Positions 1 through 7,726 of a stretch of 64,000 nucleotides of DNA are shown piece after piece. The position numbers and the translations under genes are program-made. How positions within the stretch are numbered: the first letter of the stretch is position 1; every line of letters begins with the position of its first letter. The stretch is from Domibacillus epiphyticus (lineage in GTDB: Bacteria > Bacillota > Bacilli > Bacillales > Domibacillaceae). The notes beneath the pieces were generated by a model. That model worked only from the letters and a program-made list of their open reading frames with translations, searched no databases and was not told where the DNA came from. The stretch covers positions 62,001 to 126,000 of the forward strand of contig NZ_MSFI01000012.1 of assembly GCF_001975785.1 (NCBI RefSeq), given 5' to 3'.

Positions 1-285
1 AGTGAATTGCTGGATTGTTTAGAAGCACATTGGAAAATCATCGTTAAGCTGTCCATTACTACAGACTTGCGGCGGTTTATTGGATTGGAGTTCAAGCATT
101 TCGATTTGGATAAACGACTCCACGTTAGACAGGCGTTTACCTATTCACAAAAAAGGATATCAGATAGACGAAATTTAAAGGAAACCGAAGCGCTAAAATC
201 TGCTGTCTTTCAGAAAGTAAAGACATTGTGTCAATTCAGTTAGCGGAGGAATATGAACAGGATTTTGAATGATCGGTTATTACCA
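1..285 (+). pseudogene. tyrosine recombinase (integrase) fragment, frameshifted
   Basis: The reading frame covers the start of the catalytic domain of a phage-type tyrosine recombinase. A segment reading ITTDLRRFIGLEFKHFDLDK lines up with AAGLRRGELLGLEWKHIDFD in the intact integrase at 28.7-29.9 kb, including the first catalytic Arg. The frame is then lost near position 175-200, and similarity appears to continue in another frame. The later catalytic boxes (HxxR, H, Tyr) are absent. The 5' part may lie left of the window. It is inferred to be a dead integrase. Confidence 0.6.
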
Positions 286-387
286 TCTTTTTTTGTGGAA
301 AAAAATAAGATTAATTCTAATTTTATGAAAAAATCTTGTATATATTTACTATGCATAGTATAATTAGATTAACGAAAGGGGTGAACA

Positions 388-483
388 GTGGAGGACTTAG
401 GCAAAATAATAGCCCTCGCAGTTTCAATTCTAACTATTCGTCAAAAGTGGTTGACCAACCGGAACCGGAAGATGAAATTATAA
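388..483 (+). CDS. very small hypothetical peptide (31 aa)
   Basis: A GTG start follows a good ribosome binding site (AAAGGGGTGAAC). The peptide has a short hydrophobic stretch (IIALAVSILTI) and a basic tail. It is the first of three small co-directional frames ending at a terminator near 900, the layout of a small phage or plasmid accessory operon. There is no recognisable family, and the frame could be fortuitous. Confidence 0.35.
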   Translation: MEDLGKIIALAVSILTIRQKWLTNRNRKMKL

Positions 484-562
484 ATTGAATTGCTAAGGCA
501 AAAACCAGTAAAAAAGAGACGGGGAAGTTAACTCCCCTCTTCCCTAAGTATACTACAAAAAT

Positions 563-709
563 ATGGATATATTCCTTATATGTATGATTGTCTTATGGTC
601 AATAGCAGGCGTATTAGCTATACGTTACCTATTCCTTCTTAAAACTAGAAATAAGCTAATGAAAGAAAGGGTTCGCTTGAATGAAGAACAGTCAAACCGA
701 GGCGAATAA
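563..709 (+). CDS. small membrane peptide (48 aa)
   Basis: The frame encodes one N-terminal transmembrane helix (roughly residues 3-26) followed by a charged, Arg/Lys/Glu-rich cytoplasmic tail. Its 3' end overlaps the start of the next gene by 29 bases, which suggests translational coupling. I see no strong ribosome binding site. Small membrane peptides of this shape are common in Bacillus prophages; no function is assigned. Confidence 0.45.
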   Translation: MDIFLICMIVLWSIAGVLAIRYLFLLKTRNKLMKERVRLNEEQSNRGE

Positions 710-875
710 AAAGTGGCAAGAAAAGAATAAAGAGTACGCAAAATATTTAAGTAATCGATCCCGTGCGCGCAGCTTCATACGCAACCATGCGACTGAAGAA
801 GATATTGATGAATTGCGTACGCTATTGAATGAGCGTGAGGAATTGATAAAAACGGACGATAATAAGATTGAATGA
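681..875 (+). CDS. small charged phage-like protein (64 aa)
   Basis: This is a very hydrophilic, Lys/Arg/Glu-rich, probably helical protein starting MKNSQTEANKKW, with a central RSRARSFIRNHAT segment. The style matches short conserved hypothetical proteins of Bacillus temperate phages. The ATG follows AAAGAAAGGG and the gene overlaps the preceding small membrane peptide. A rho-independent terminator follows directly. Function unknown. Confidence 0.55.
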   Translation: MKNSQTEANKKWQEKNKEYAKYLSNRSRARSFIRNHATEEDIDELRTLLNEREELIKTDDNKIE

Positions 876-878
876 AAT

Positions 879-912
879 AAAGCCCTGGTCATTAATATGT
901 AACCAGGGCTTT
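879..912 (+). terminator. rho-independent terminator
   Basis: A perfect 10-bp stem (AAAGCCCTGG / CCAGGGCTTT) with a 14-base loop lies just after the 64-aa gene and is followed by a T-rich stretch. It closes the small plus-strand operon. From 913 to about 1200 I see no gene. Confidence 0.7.
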
Positions 913-1204
913 CTCTTATTATTTATAAAGCTGCTTATGAATGTCCATCATCATTGAAAGCCTTCTTGACGTGTTATGACGTTGCGGGTATGTGCCGTCT
1001 GAAATGCCATAATCTCTTACAATTTTTGCGCTTCAACAAATGATGCGTCTGCTTTTTCGTCTTTTTTTATATTCTTCTGCCACTTTTAGCGATATTTATT
1101 TTCCAAACCTTAATTTAAAAATTCTTTTTTGAATCAACCACAAGAAAAGATCTTCAGGGGGCACACCAGTTTATCGTCCTACTACGCTTTTACCTTGAAT
1201 TGGG

Positions 1205-2182
1205 TCACTGCTGTTCCCCCATTCCATCAAGATGCTTTGACTCAAAGTCATCGAGCAATGCACGCACTTCATCTGTTGACTCTGTGCTCATTAATTCATT
1301 TCTTAATTCGCTTGCCCCTCGAAACCCACGGACATATATCTTAAAAAAGCGATGAAGAGCCTTGAACGAACGCAGCGAATATTTATCATGAAGATCGAGA
1401 TGCAGCCTTAAGAGATCAAGCAATTCCTTACTGCTATGATCTTTCGGCTCCTTTTCAAAAGCAAATGGATTATTGAAAATACCACGCCCAATCATAATCC
1501 CATCAATACCGTATTGATGAGCAAGCTTTAAGCCAGTTTGACGATCAGGGATATCCCCATTGATCGTCAAGAGTGTATCTGGTGCCACCTGGTCACGAAT
1601 TTTCTTAATCTCCGGGATTAGTTCCCAATGCGCATCTACTTTGCTCATTTCCTTTCTTGTACGCAGATGAATGGAAAGATTCACAATGTCTTGTTTCAAT
1701 ATGTGTGTTAGCCAGTCATGCCATTCGTCTACATCCGTGAAACCAAGCCTTGTCTTTACACTTACAGGCAATCCTCCTGCTTTTGCTGCTTGTATTAAAT
1801 CTGCTGCAACTTCTGGACGACGGATAAGGCCGCTTCCCTTCCCGTTCTGTGTCACATTAGGTACAGGACAGCCCATATTGATATCCACTCCCCTAAACCC
1901 AAGTTTCGCCATACCAATGCTCATTTGCCGAAAGTATTCAGGCTTATCTCCCCATATATGAGCTACAATTGGTTGTTCATCCTCTGTAAAAGTCAAACGC
2001 CCACGCACACTTTTGTGCCCCTCTGGGTGACAATAACTCTCCGTGTTTGTAAACTCAGTAAAAAACACATCAGGCCTGGCTGCTTCACTCACTACATGGC
2101 GAAAAACAACATCCGTCACATCTTCCATTGGTGCCAGTATAAAAAAAGGCCGTGGTAAATCACGCCAAAAATTATCTATCAT
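1205..2182 (-). CDS. dus: tRNA-dihydrouridine synthase
   Basis: An FMN-dependent enzyme that reduces uridine to dihydrouridine in tRNA D-loops. The N-terminus carries the family motif LAPMEDVTD, followed by DINMGCPVP with the conserved Cys, SVKTRLG, and the phosphate-binding segments NGDI and IMIGRG of the TIM barrel. The length (about 325 aa) is normal for the family. The start is taken at MIDNFW (2182); TTG codons up to 2194 are possible. The gene lies between two integrase remnants, which suggests the chromosome around it has been rearranged or that it travelled with an element. The subfamily (DusA/B/C) is not resolved. Confidence 0.9.
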   Translation of the reverse strand: MIDNFWRDLPRPFFILAPMEDVTDVVFRHVVSEAARPDVFFTEFTNTESYCHPEGHKSVRGRLTFTEDEQPIVAHIWGDKPEYFRQMSIGMAKLGFRGVDINMGCPVPNVTQNGKGSGLIRRPEVAADLIQAAKAGGLPVSVKTRLGFTDVDEWHDWLTHILKQDIVNLSIHLRTRKEMSKVDAHWELIPEIKKIRDQVAPDTLLTINGDIPDRQTGLKLAHQYGIDGIMIGRGIFNNPFAFEKEPKDHSSKELLDLLRLHLDLHDKYSLRSFKALHRFFKIYVRGFRGASELRNELMSTESTDEVRALLDDFESKHLDGMGEQQ

Positions 2183-2289
2183 ATTCAATTTCAAATCCTC
2201 TCATTCATGATGGGATACCAGGGCGAACCCTTATCCCAAAATTAAAAAGCAAAATGTCCCTGCTTCTTTTACACTTATACCATGCTTAA

Positions 2290-2412
2290 GCACTTTTTAT
2301 CAAACTGATCGGAATATTTGAACAGACTGAAGACGAATTAAATAATGGACTCGCAAAAAAGTTAGTTGAATCGAAGGGCACCGTTTCGGCACCAAAAATG
2401 GCACCAAAATAA
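2290..2412 (+). pseudogene. possible integrase C-terminal remnant
   Basis: An open stretch without a start codon encodes about 40 residues ending GTVSAPKMAPK-stop. Endings of the type GTxMAPK are common at the C-termini of Gram-positive phage tyrosine recombinases. The stretch could be the tail of the same gene whose core begins the window, now split by dus, or a remnant of a different integrase. The similarity is short and the call is tentative. Confidence 0.35.
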
Positions 2413-2430
2413 ATTCCCTCTAAATAGTGA

Positions 2431-2562
2431 TATGACAAGCTTCTTCTATACTTTTTTGAACACGATATCCCCGAATTTATCAACGAGCAAGATTGCAGAA
2501 GGATTGCTGATAAATATAAAGAAAAAACAGGAAAAAAACTCAAACTAATAGAAGAAATATAA
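2431..2562 (+). pseudogene. C-terminal remnant of an unknown protein
   Basis: Forty-three codons open without a start, read HDIPEFINEQDCRRIADKYK in the middle, and end with a Lys-rich tail before TAA. Composition and amphipathic pattern look protein-like, but no family is recognised. The in-frame TGA immediately upstream shows that the rest is gone. It may belong to the same decayed element as the preceding remnant. Confidence 0.25.
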
Positions 2563-2845
2563 TGGCTTAAGCAATAAAGCCGTTCTAAGTGAGCGGCTAC
2601 TCATAATATTTAAAACACGTTAATTGAAGTTGTAAACAAATAATCATTTTCCAAATTAAGAATTGGTAATTTTGATTGTTAATATAAGTACCGAATCATC
2701 AAACGTTTAATATATTTTCAGCCGTTTTTATGGATACTCTTTAAAAGAGCCTGTGCCTTGTCTTCAATACTTCGAAATGCATTTTCTTCATCTAAATCAA
2801 TACTATGTGCTGTTAACAAAATCTATTCAGATAAAATTGAATAAA
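2563..2845. other. gene-free AT-rich stretch
   Basis: There is no convincing open frame on either strand. The DNA is very AT-rich, like the neighbouring ATPase module, and probably consists of decayed junction sequence. Its right end meets the terminator of the ATPase gene. Confidence 0.5.
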
Positions 2846-2884
2846 ATAATGCCAACCTATATCTTATTAATAGGAAGGCATTAT
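2846..2884 (-). terminator. terminator after the ATPase gene
   Basis: A long near-perfect hairpin (ATAATGCC, then CCTAT / ATAGG, then GGCATTAT) is followed on the minus strand by a T-rich tract. It sits 60 bases past the stop codon of the leftward ATPase gene. Confidence 0.6.
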
Positions 2885-2946
2885 ATTCATTACAACGGAT
2901 TTTCCGTAAGGACTTTATGAAAGTTCTTATCTTCGATCAAAATTCT

Positions 2947-4737
2947 TTATCCTGCCATGTACTCTACCGCAGCATTTTTAATTTTTTCTATTCGAACATC
3001 TTGTATATATGACATTCTAATATCATCTATTTTTGCATCATAAATTTCTCCGATAGTATTAAATTTTGTTTTCAATCTCGATACGATCTTATGAGAAAGA
3101 TTTAAATTTTCAATACTATGTCCTCTTAGGATTTTGTAAAGAGGTTCCTGTTCGGATATCTCCATTTTACTTCCACATTTTTTACAGAAAGTGAATGAAA
3201 TATCGCTAGTTATAAACTCACATTTTGAATTGGAACAATGATATTCTTCTTCGGTTTTACTCAATTTTTGGATTAATTTATTAATTTCAGATGTGCTTTC
3301 AAAATAGGCTTGATTATTGTCTATATTAATTGAAATGTTATTCATTTCACTAAAGTCTCTAATTACAAGATCTGAAAATAATAGACTTGGATTAATAGTT
3401 ATATAATATCCATATTTCCCCTTGCCCATGCTTTTCTTACTGTCATTCACAGTAATGAAATTAGAATAAGCAAGAATATCGAAAAGTTTAGATATCTTTT
3501 CAAAAGCTGAAGTTTCAATGTAAAACCCCACTGAAAGCTTTTTTCCAGCACTTCGACGCTTGTTATTCCATTCTCTTAAATTTGGTATTACTAAGTTTTT
3601 TATAAAAGTTTCAGCTTCAATAATGTGTTGCTTATATTTTACTAATCTATTTTTTAATGTAATGAATTCAGACCATTTTGCTTCATTTACAGTACGCAAA
3701 CAATTTATAAGCATAGTCGTTGTAATACTTTTTTGTTTAAAAGCATTGGTATTTTGCAATTCATCAATTATATGAAATACAAACCTTGGATTTCCGTTAC
3801 TACACGTACATACGGTATTTATTATCTCATTATTTACCGTTAGTTTGTTCCAATATTCAATATTAAAATCTTGTATCCTTTTTTTAAGTATTTTTTTAAC
3901 GTACGTTACATCTTCACTCTCATGTGGAGACCAACTAATTCTCAATTCTTTCGCATCATGGTTTCTCTCAAAATATTTACCATAGTTAGTTATCCCTGGG
4001 TAAACAGAGGCTTTACAAGCTATTTTCGGATGAATCAAACTTTTAAAAAAAGTAAAAAACTTCTCTTGCTGACTTGAAGAAAATACATGTGCAGCCTCAT
4101 CAAAAAGTAAGACTATCCTTTCTAATTCAAAGTCTTCGATTAATTGCAGCATAAACCTTTTGAAGCTGGCTGGATTATCAAGTATTTTAACTAATTCGGC
4201 TGAAGGCGCTTTTTTTGATAATGCTTTGTTATCTTCAATATCAGCTACTTCTAATACATCAATATAATCATTTAAAATTTTTGCATATTGTTCATATTCG
4301 TGCATTTTAGAGTTGCCTGAATATGAAAAAAAATTAGCCAGTCTATTACTAAGAGTATCAATACAAGAAGGTTTTAATTCAATAATTTTATTTAGAACTT
4401 CAATTAGTATTTTCCCCATGGTCCATTGAAGGAATGGATCTGCTTCCGAATCTATCACCTTAATTCTTTCAATCCTGATGGACTCCTCAAAACTTACCCA
4501 AACTGCCAAAATACTATCCCGGCCAAAATCATCCGCAGCACTTATCTCTGCTGTTTTCATTAACATCGTTTTGCCTATGCCTCTACTACCTTGCAAAAGA
4601 TACTGACTAGAGTCTAAAAGTCTATTTATCTTATCATCGCTCTTATCAATAAAAAATTTACGGATATTTTCACTGTTTAGACTTTCAGTCCTATCAACTA
4701 TATAATCACCTAAAGATCTATTAATAATTTTATTCAT
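2947..4737 (-). CDS. P-loop ATPase with C-terminal zinc ribbon and HhH-like domain
   Basis: A 596-aa protein. The N-terminal NTPase has Walker A GSRGIGKT (residues 50-57), Walker B LLFDE (210-214) and a GNPRFVFHIIDEL segment typical of ORC/STAND-type ATPases. A four-Cys zinc ribbon follows (about C501, C506, C518, C521). The last 55 residues resemble a helix-hairpin-helix or RNA polymerase alpha-CTD-like fold. The start is taken at the ATG after GGGGTGGTG; it overlaps the stop of the upstream gene by four bases (ATGA), so the pair is translationally coupled. The DNA is much more AT-rich than the backbone. The role is unknown; a nucleic-acid-sensing switch in defence is an inference from architecture and context. 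Confidence 0.75.
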   Translation of the reverse strand: MNKIINRSLGDYIVDRTESLNSENIRKFFIDKSDDKINRLLDSSQYLLQGSRGIGKTMLMKTAEISAADDFGRDSILAVWVSFEESIRIERIKVIDSEADPFLQWTMGKILIEVLNKIIELKPSCIDTLSNRLANFFSYSGNSKMHEYEQYAKILNDYIDVLEVADIEDNKALSKKAPSAELVKILDNPASFKRFMLQLIEDFELERIVLLFDEAAHVFSSSQQEKFFTFFKSLIHPKIACKASVYPGITNYGKYFERNHDAKELRISWSPHESEDVTYVKKILKKRIQDFNIEYWNKLTVNNEIINTVCTCSNGNPRFVFHIIDELQNTNAFKQKSITTTMLINCLRTVNEAKWSEFITLKNRLVKYKQHIIEAETFIKNLVIPNLREWNNKRRSAGKKLSVGFYIETSAFEKISKLFDILAYSNFITVNDSKKSMGKGKYGYYITINPSLLFSDLVIRDFSEMNNISINIDNNQAYFESTSEINKLIQKLSKTEEEYHCSNSKCEFITSDISFTFCKKCGSKMEISEQEPLYKILRGHSIENLNLSHKIVSRLKTKFNTIGEIYDAKIDDIRMSYIQDVRIEKIKNAAVEYMAG

Positions 4738-5420
4738 AATTTCACCACCCCGCAAATATTTGCCAATTCCAAAATATCCGTGTTATTAAAATCATTAAAT
4801 CTTAAAACATATAAAACCGCTAAAATGCTTAAAGTTGATAAAAGCAATTTTTCATATTTTTTAAAGTCACTTTGGCTATAATTAATCGTTACAGAGTTTA
4901 TTTTAATTAAACTATTGTACCTTCCATGTACAACATCTGATAGCTCACCATATTTTTTTGTTAAGTAAATACTAACTGAATCAGGACTTTTTTCGATGGA
5001 ATCAATGTCTTCATAAAAACACTTAATATATTTTGTTTTGAAGAAATCATAATCGTTAATAAGTGCACTTACATACTTGTCAGCTTTTGCATTGGTCTTT
5101 TGAAAAATTCCAAATTGAATTTTATGGTCAAAATAAAAAAAAGAAGCAGTACCTATTTCTAAAATACTTCTAAGAGTAACAATTGCTGATCTATAGAATC
5201 CTGAAGATGCAGAATGTATAGATGCAAGCAAATCAAACACTAGCTCGTTCCAAAGAGTACCGATATCACCATCATTTTTTAAAATGTTATGGTGAATATC
5301 TAATGTTGCGTTCAAATATTTTAAAATTGGTGTAAAATCATTTAATTTAATTGTTTCTTTTTGTATTTTGTTAACTGGTGTAAGTATATTGTCACGAAAT
5401 GTAGTTTTTGTATAAGACAA
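4734..5420 (-). CDS. all-helical partner protein, HEPN-like (tentative)
   Basis: A 228-aa protein predicted to be almost entirely helical. It contains YRSAIVTLRSILEIG and a VVHGRYNSL segment, reminiscent of four-helix HEPN/AbiV-like domains, although the canonical RxxxxxH motif is not clear. It has a TTG start after AAGGATGCG. It is the first gene of a two-gene unit, with its stop codon overlapping the ATPase start. No signal peptide or membrane helix is seen. It is inferred to be the effector or adaptor of the ATPase module; biochemical role unknown. Confidence 0.65.
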   Translation of the reverse strand: MSYTKTTFRDNILTPVNKIQKETIKLNDFTPILKYLNATLDIHHNILKNDGDIGTLWNELVFDLLASIHSASSGFYRSAIVTLRSILEIGTASFFYFDHKIQFGIFQKTNAKADKYVSALINDYDFFKTKYIKCFYEDIDSIEKSPDSVSIYLTKKYGELSDVVHGRYNSLIKINSVTINYSQSDFKKYEKLLLSTLSILAVLYVLRFNDFNNTDILELANICGVVKL

Positions 5421-5486
5421 AATATCGCATCCTTACTAAAAATAATTATTCAGTAATATTTTACCTCAATAGAGTTTTTTTACAAG

Positions 5487-5521
5487 AAAAAACTGATCCT
5501 AAATTACTATCAGGATCAGTT
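5487..5521 (-). terminator. rho-independent terminator
   Basis: A 9-bp stem AACTGATCC / GGATCAGTT, followed on the minus strand by TTTTTT. It ends leftward transcripts from the small phage genes and the metalloprotease remnant before the ATPase module starts. Confidence 0.75.
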
Positions 5522-5530
5522 CATATTTCG

Positions 5531-5790
5531 TTAAAGCTCTCTTACGATTTCTTCATCTAAAATTGCATTTCTCCTTTCCCAATCAGGGAAAAAGCAGGTT
5601 ATAAAGTATCACTATGATCGTTGTGTTTGAAATGTATAAGCTCATGAAGTATTACATATTCAATGCAGTACTTCAGTACTTTAATAAGTTCTGTGTTCAA
5701 CACGATTCTTTTGGAATCTATTAGTGCAGACCCCCACCTTGCTTTCATTAAACGAAGCTCGATTGTTGGCTTTTCGATTCTATATTTTTA
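5531..5790 (-). pseudogene. YgjP-like zinc metallopeptidase remnant
   Basis: The reading frame gives MKARWGSALIDSKRIVLNT, then IEYVILHELIHFKHNDHSD with the zinc motif HELIH, matching the C-terminal half of the YgjP/DUF45 metallopeptidase family. A frameshift after SDTL moves the tail (FFPDWERRNAILDEE) into the next frame. The N-terminal part is missing or decayed. These proteins often accompany type I restriction genes or phage cargo. The fragment is non-functional as it stands. Confidence 0.7.
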
Positions 5791-5924
5791 ATGGATGATA
5801 ACTTAGAACTTGTTGTGACATGCATTTGGATTCCAGTTGTTCTTATGCATTGTTTCTATGCGCAATTTTTCAATTCTCACGGCTTGCATCTCCTTTAATT
5901 GTTTGTTTTAGAGCAAAGAAAAAA

Positions 5925-5942
5925 GCCACTCAAATGAGTGAC
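5925..5942 (-). terminator. terminator of small membrane gene
   Basis: Hairpin GTCACTC / GAGTGGC with a short loop on the minus strand, followed by TTTTTTC. It begins at the stop codon of the 67-aa gene. Confidence 0.7.
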
Positions 5943-6145
5943 TAAAAATAATGGGTTGCCCAATAATATGCTGTTCCTAACATAGCAGCAATAACAAAAT
6001 ACTTCGATATAAACCTTGGTACTCTTAAAAACTTCAAAACAACTGTTACTATTACAGCAGCAACAATTACTGCCACGGAAAACCATACTGCCTTAATCAC
6101 TAAAGTTTTCATAAGATCTTCTAACGGCGAAAAATCAATTTCCAT
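5942..6145 (-). CDS. small two-helix membrane protein (67 aa)
   Basis: Two hydrophobic segments (about residues 18-40 and 47-65) are separated by a basic loop (KFLRVPRFISKY). The start is placed at MEIDF because AAAAAGGAGTGAAG precedes it; an upstream in-frame ATG would add nine residues. It is flanked by terminators on both sides and so is an independent small unit. This is the kind of hypothetical membrane protein found in Bacillus prophages; a holin role is possible but unsupported. Confidence 0.6.
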   Translation of the reverse strand: MEIDFSPLEDLMKTLVIKAVWFSVAVIVAAVIVTVVLKFLRVPRFISKYFVIAAMLGTAYYWATHYF

Positions 6146-6195
6146 TTCTTCACTCCTTTTTTCCTTCATCATATAATTGTTTGAGTAAAGAAAAA

Positions 6196-6213
6196 AGCAC
6201 CACTCTGGGTGCT
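6196..6213 (-). terminator. terminator of the 133-aa gene
   Basis: Hairpin AGCACC / GGTGCT followed by TTTTTTCTTT on the minus strand, immediately downstream of the stop codon. Confidence 0.7.
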
Positions 6214-6216
6214 AAA

Positions 6217-6618
6217 TTATACAACTGTAATTCCAGCTGATGTCAAATACTCATCAAAGCTGTAACCATGAATAGAATTAATGATGCTACCGATATTATA
6301 TTGCTGTTGTGTTATCGTCATCCCATTTAATCTCGGGTAAGGAATAGCACTTCGAAACCCGTCTACTTGAACAGTATAAAACGTGTCCACGATGCAATCA
6401 TTAAACTGTAAAAAATATTTTTTTCTAGACGCATTCTCATTCGGAAAGTTGGTAGCCCATCTTTCATAAAAACCATCATCTCCGACAGATTCTGTTCTAT
6501 CAGACTGTATAGAAATTCTAATATCGTTTCTGAAAACAAATTTACCAATTTCATCATCGTATAGCCAGTCGTTTTCAATAGAATTACTTATTTGCGCCAT
6601 AAAGTCCTCATATCTCAT
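6217..6618 (-). CDS. hypothetical protein (133 aa)
   Basis: A soluble, acidic, aromatic-rich protein starting MRYEDFMAQI with an excellent ribosome binding site (GGGGGTGAC). The upstream in-frame ATG at 6687 is unlikely to be used. Composition looks like a folded alpha/beta protein; no motif is recognised. It lies in the leftward prophage transcription unit and has its own terminator. Function unknown. Confidence 0.6.
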   Translation of the reverse strand: MRYEDFMAQISNSIENDWLYDDEIGKFVFRNDIRISIQSDRTESVGDDGFYERWATNFPNENASRKKYFLQFNDCIVDTFYTVQVDGFRSAIPYPRLNGMTITQQQYNIGSIINSIHGYSFDEYLTSAGITVV

Positions 6619-6754
6619 ATTGTCACCCCCTCTTCTACTACATATTTCTAGGAGAAGAGGCATAATCCTACAAAAATCGTTCATCAAATTACGACAAATG
6701 GAAGGTTTTTATTCCTTTACAGTGAATAATAAATAAAAAGGAGGAGGTGAGTCC

Positions 6755-6886
6755 ATGCCAACAACTGGTGAAAAGCCTGGAAAAGGTACCTATACTTGTA
6801 AAGCTTGTGGTCATACCGTGACGTTAGACGATGATAACGATAGACTGCCACCATGCCCTCAGTGTGATGAAACTGAATACCTTTAA
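6755..6886 (+). CDS. zinc-ribbon peptide (43 aa)
   Basis: A tiny protein with two CxxC knuckles, YTCKACGHT and PPCPQCDE, giving a rubredoxin-like zinc ribbon. It has a strong ribosome binding site (AAAGGAGGAGGTGA). It runs opposite to the surrounding phage genes and looks like an independent single-gene insertion. The family resembles small zinc-ribbon-containing proteins of Bacillus; no function is known. Confidence 0.7.
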   Translation: MPTTGEKPGKGTYTCKACGHTVTLDDDNDRLPPCPQCDETEYL

Positions 6887-6938
6887 TAATTTTTCAGATG
6901 CAGGAGGGGTGTAACTCCGATCCGTCCTGCCTCCCAGT

Positions 6939-7366
6939 TTAACACGCAAAATTTTCGCAGTGCAAAAGTTCGGAAAAAGTCGTATTTGAGCCGATTTGTG
7001 ACTTTACCTCGGCACGGAGTTTATCGAGTGAATCGACGGATATTTCAAGGTGTATCGCAATCTGCTTACGCGTCATGCCGCTAAGGATGCAGTCATATAC
7101 GATTTTTAATATTTCTTTATCGAGAAAATCACCGGCACTTTCAATGGCAACTACTTTGCGCTTATATCCTTTTAACCTCTCATACTGCTTTTGCTCCCGT
7201 ATATCCATATCACGAAGCTCGGCCGGGCTTTTGCCGAAAGATCCTTTTGGTAGTGTCGCTTCAACTCCATATTGAGCAACGCCCCAAGAACGATCGGAAG
7301 CGAAGTGCCGTAAATAATTCGTTGCAGCCGTTCAATTTCTTTCATCATTCGGTAATCTCTAATCAA
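6939..7366 (-). pseudogene. phage HTH regulator split by a frameshift
   Basis: Two overlapping frames give one protein. The N-terminal part runs MMKEIERLQRIIYGTS. The other frame continues VAQYGVEATLPKGSFGKSPA and then carries a helix-turn-helix (MTRKQIAIHLEISVDSLDKL). They join at a one-base deletion or two-base insertion near 7270-7285. The complete form resembles RinA/ArpU/Xpf-like late-gene regulators that follow XtrA in PBSX-type phages. If the frameshift is real, the switch to late transcription is broken. Confidence 0.65.
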
Positions 7367-7376
7367 TTCGTTAAAG

Positions 7377-7583
7377 TTATATATCGTAATCGCTTATACG
7401 CAACCCCCTCTTCCCCTTCTTAGAATCTGACGACCTGTCCTCTTTTAAATCCCGCTCAGTGAGCTTCTCCGACTGTTTGACGAGCTGTGTCTTTTTCAGC
7501 TTTTCCTTTCTTTCAACTGGAGCTTCCATCTGGTTTACTTTCATCTATTGCTGCAGCTGCTCTTTCATTGTTTTCATCTCCAT
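7377..7583 (-). pseudogene. small charged phage gene with internal amber codon
   Basis: The frame starts MEMKTMKEQLQQ after AAGGAGTG, meets TAG, and continues at once in the same frame with ATG for 55 very charged residues (KLTERDLKED). The LTERDLKE motif is seen in short Bacillus phage proteins. The downstream ATG could still yield the 55-aa product (7377-7544). Confidence 0.45.
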
Positions 7584-7657
7584 CACTCCTTGGTTCCAAA
7601 AATAGGGGTAAAATTATAGATTGGTTGCAATGACAGTTGCCGTTAAAACAACAAAAA

Positions 7658-7703
7658 AGGACACCAAACAGCGCACGAGTTTTCGTGTCTGTACAGTGTC
7701 CTT
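7658..7703 (-). terminator. terminator downstream of the 444-aa gene
   Basis: Outer stem AAGGACAC / GTGTCCTT encloses a smaller CACGA / TCGTG hairpin; TTTTTTG follows on the minus strand. It separates the AT-rich gene at 7.7-9.1 kb from the phage remnants to its left. Confidence 0.7.
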
Positions 7704-7726
7704 CAGATGGCTGAGTGAACTACTAT

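Noticed and set aside
521-540. Inverted repeat GGGGAAGTTAACTCCCC as a terminator
   Set aside because: No T-run follows and it lies just upstream of further co-directional small genes; the role is unclear.
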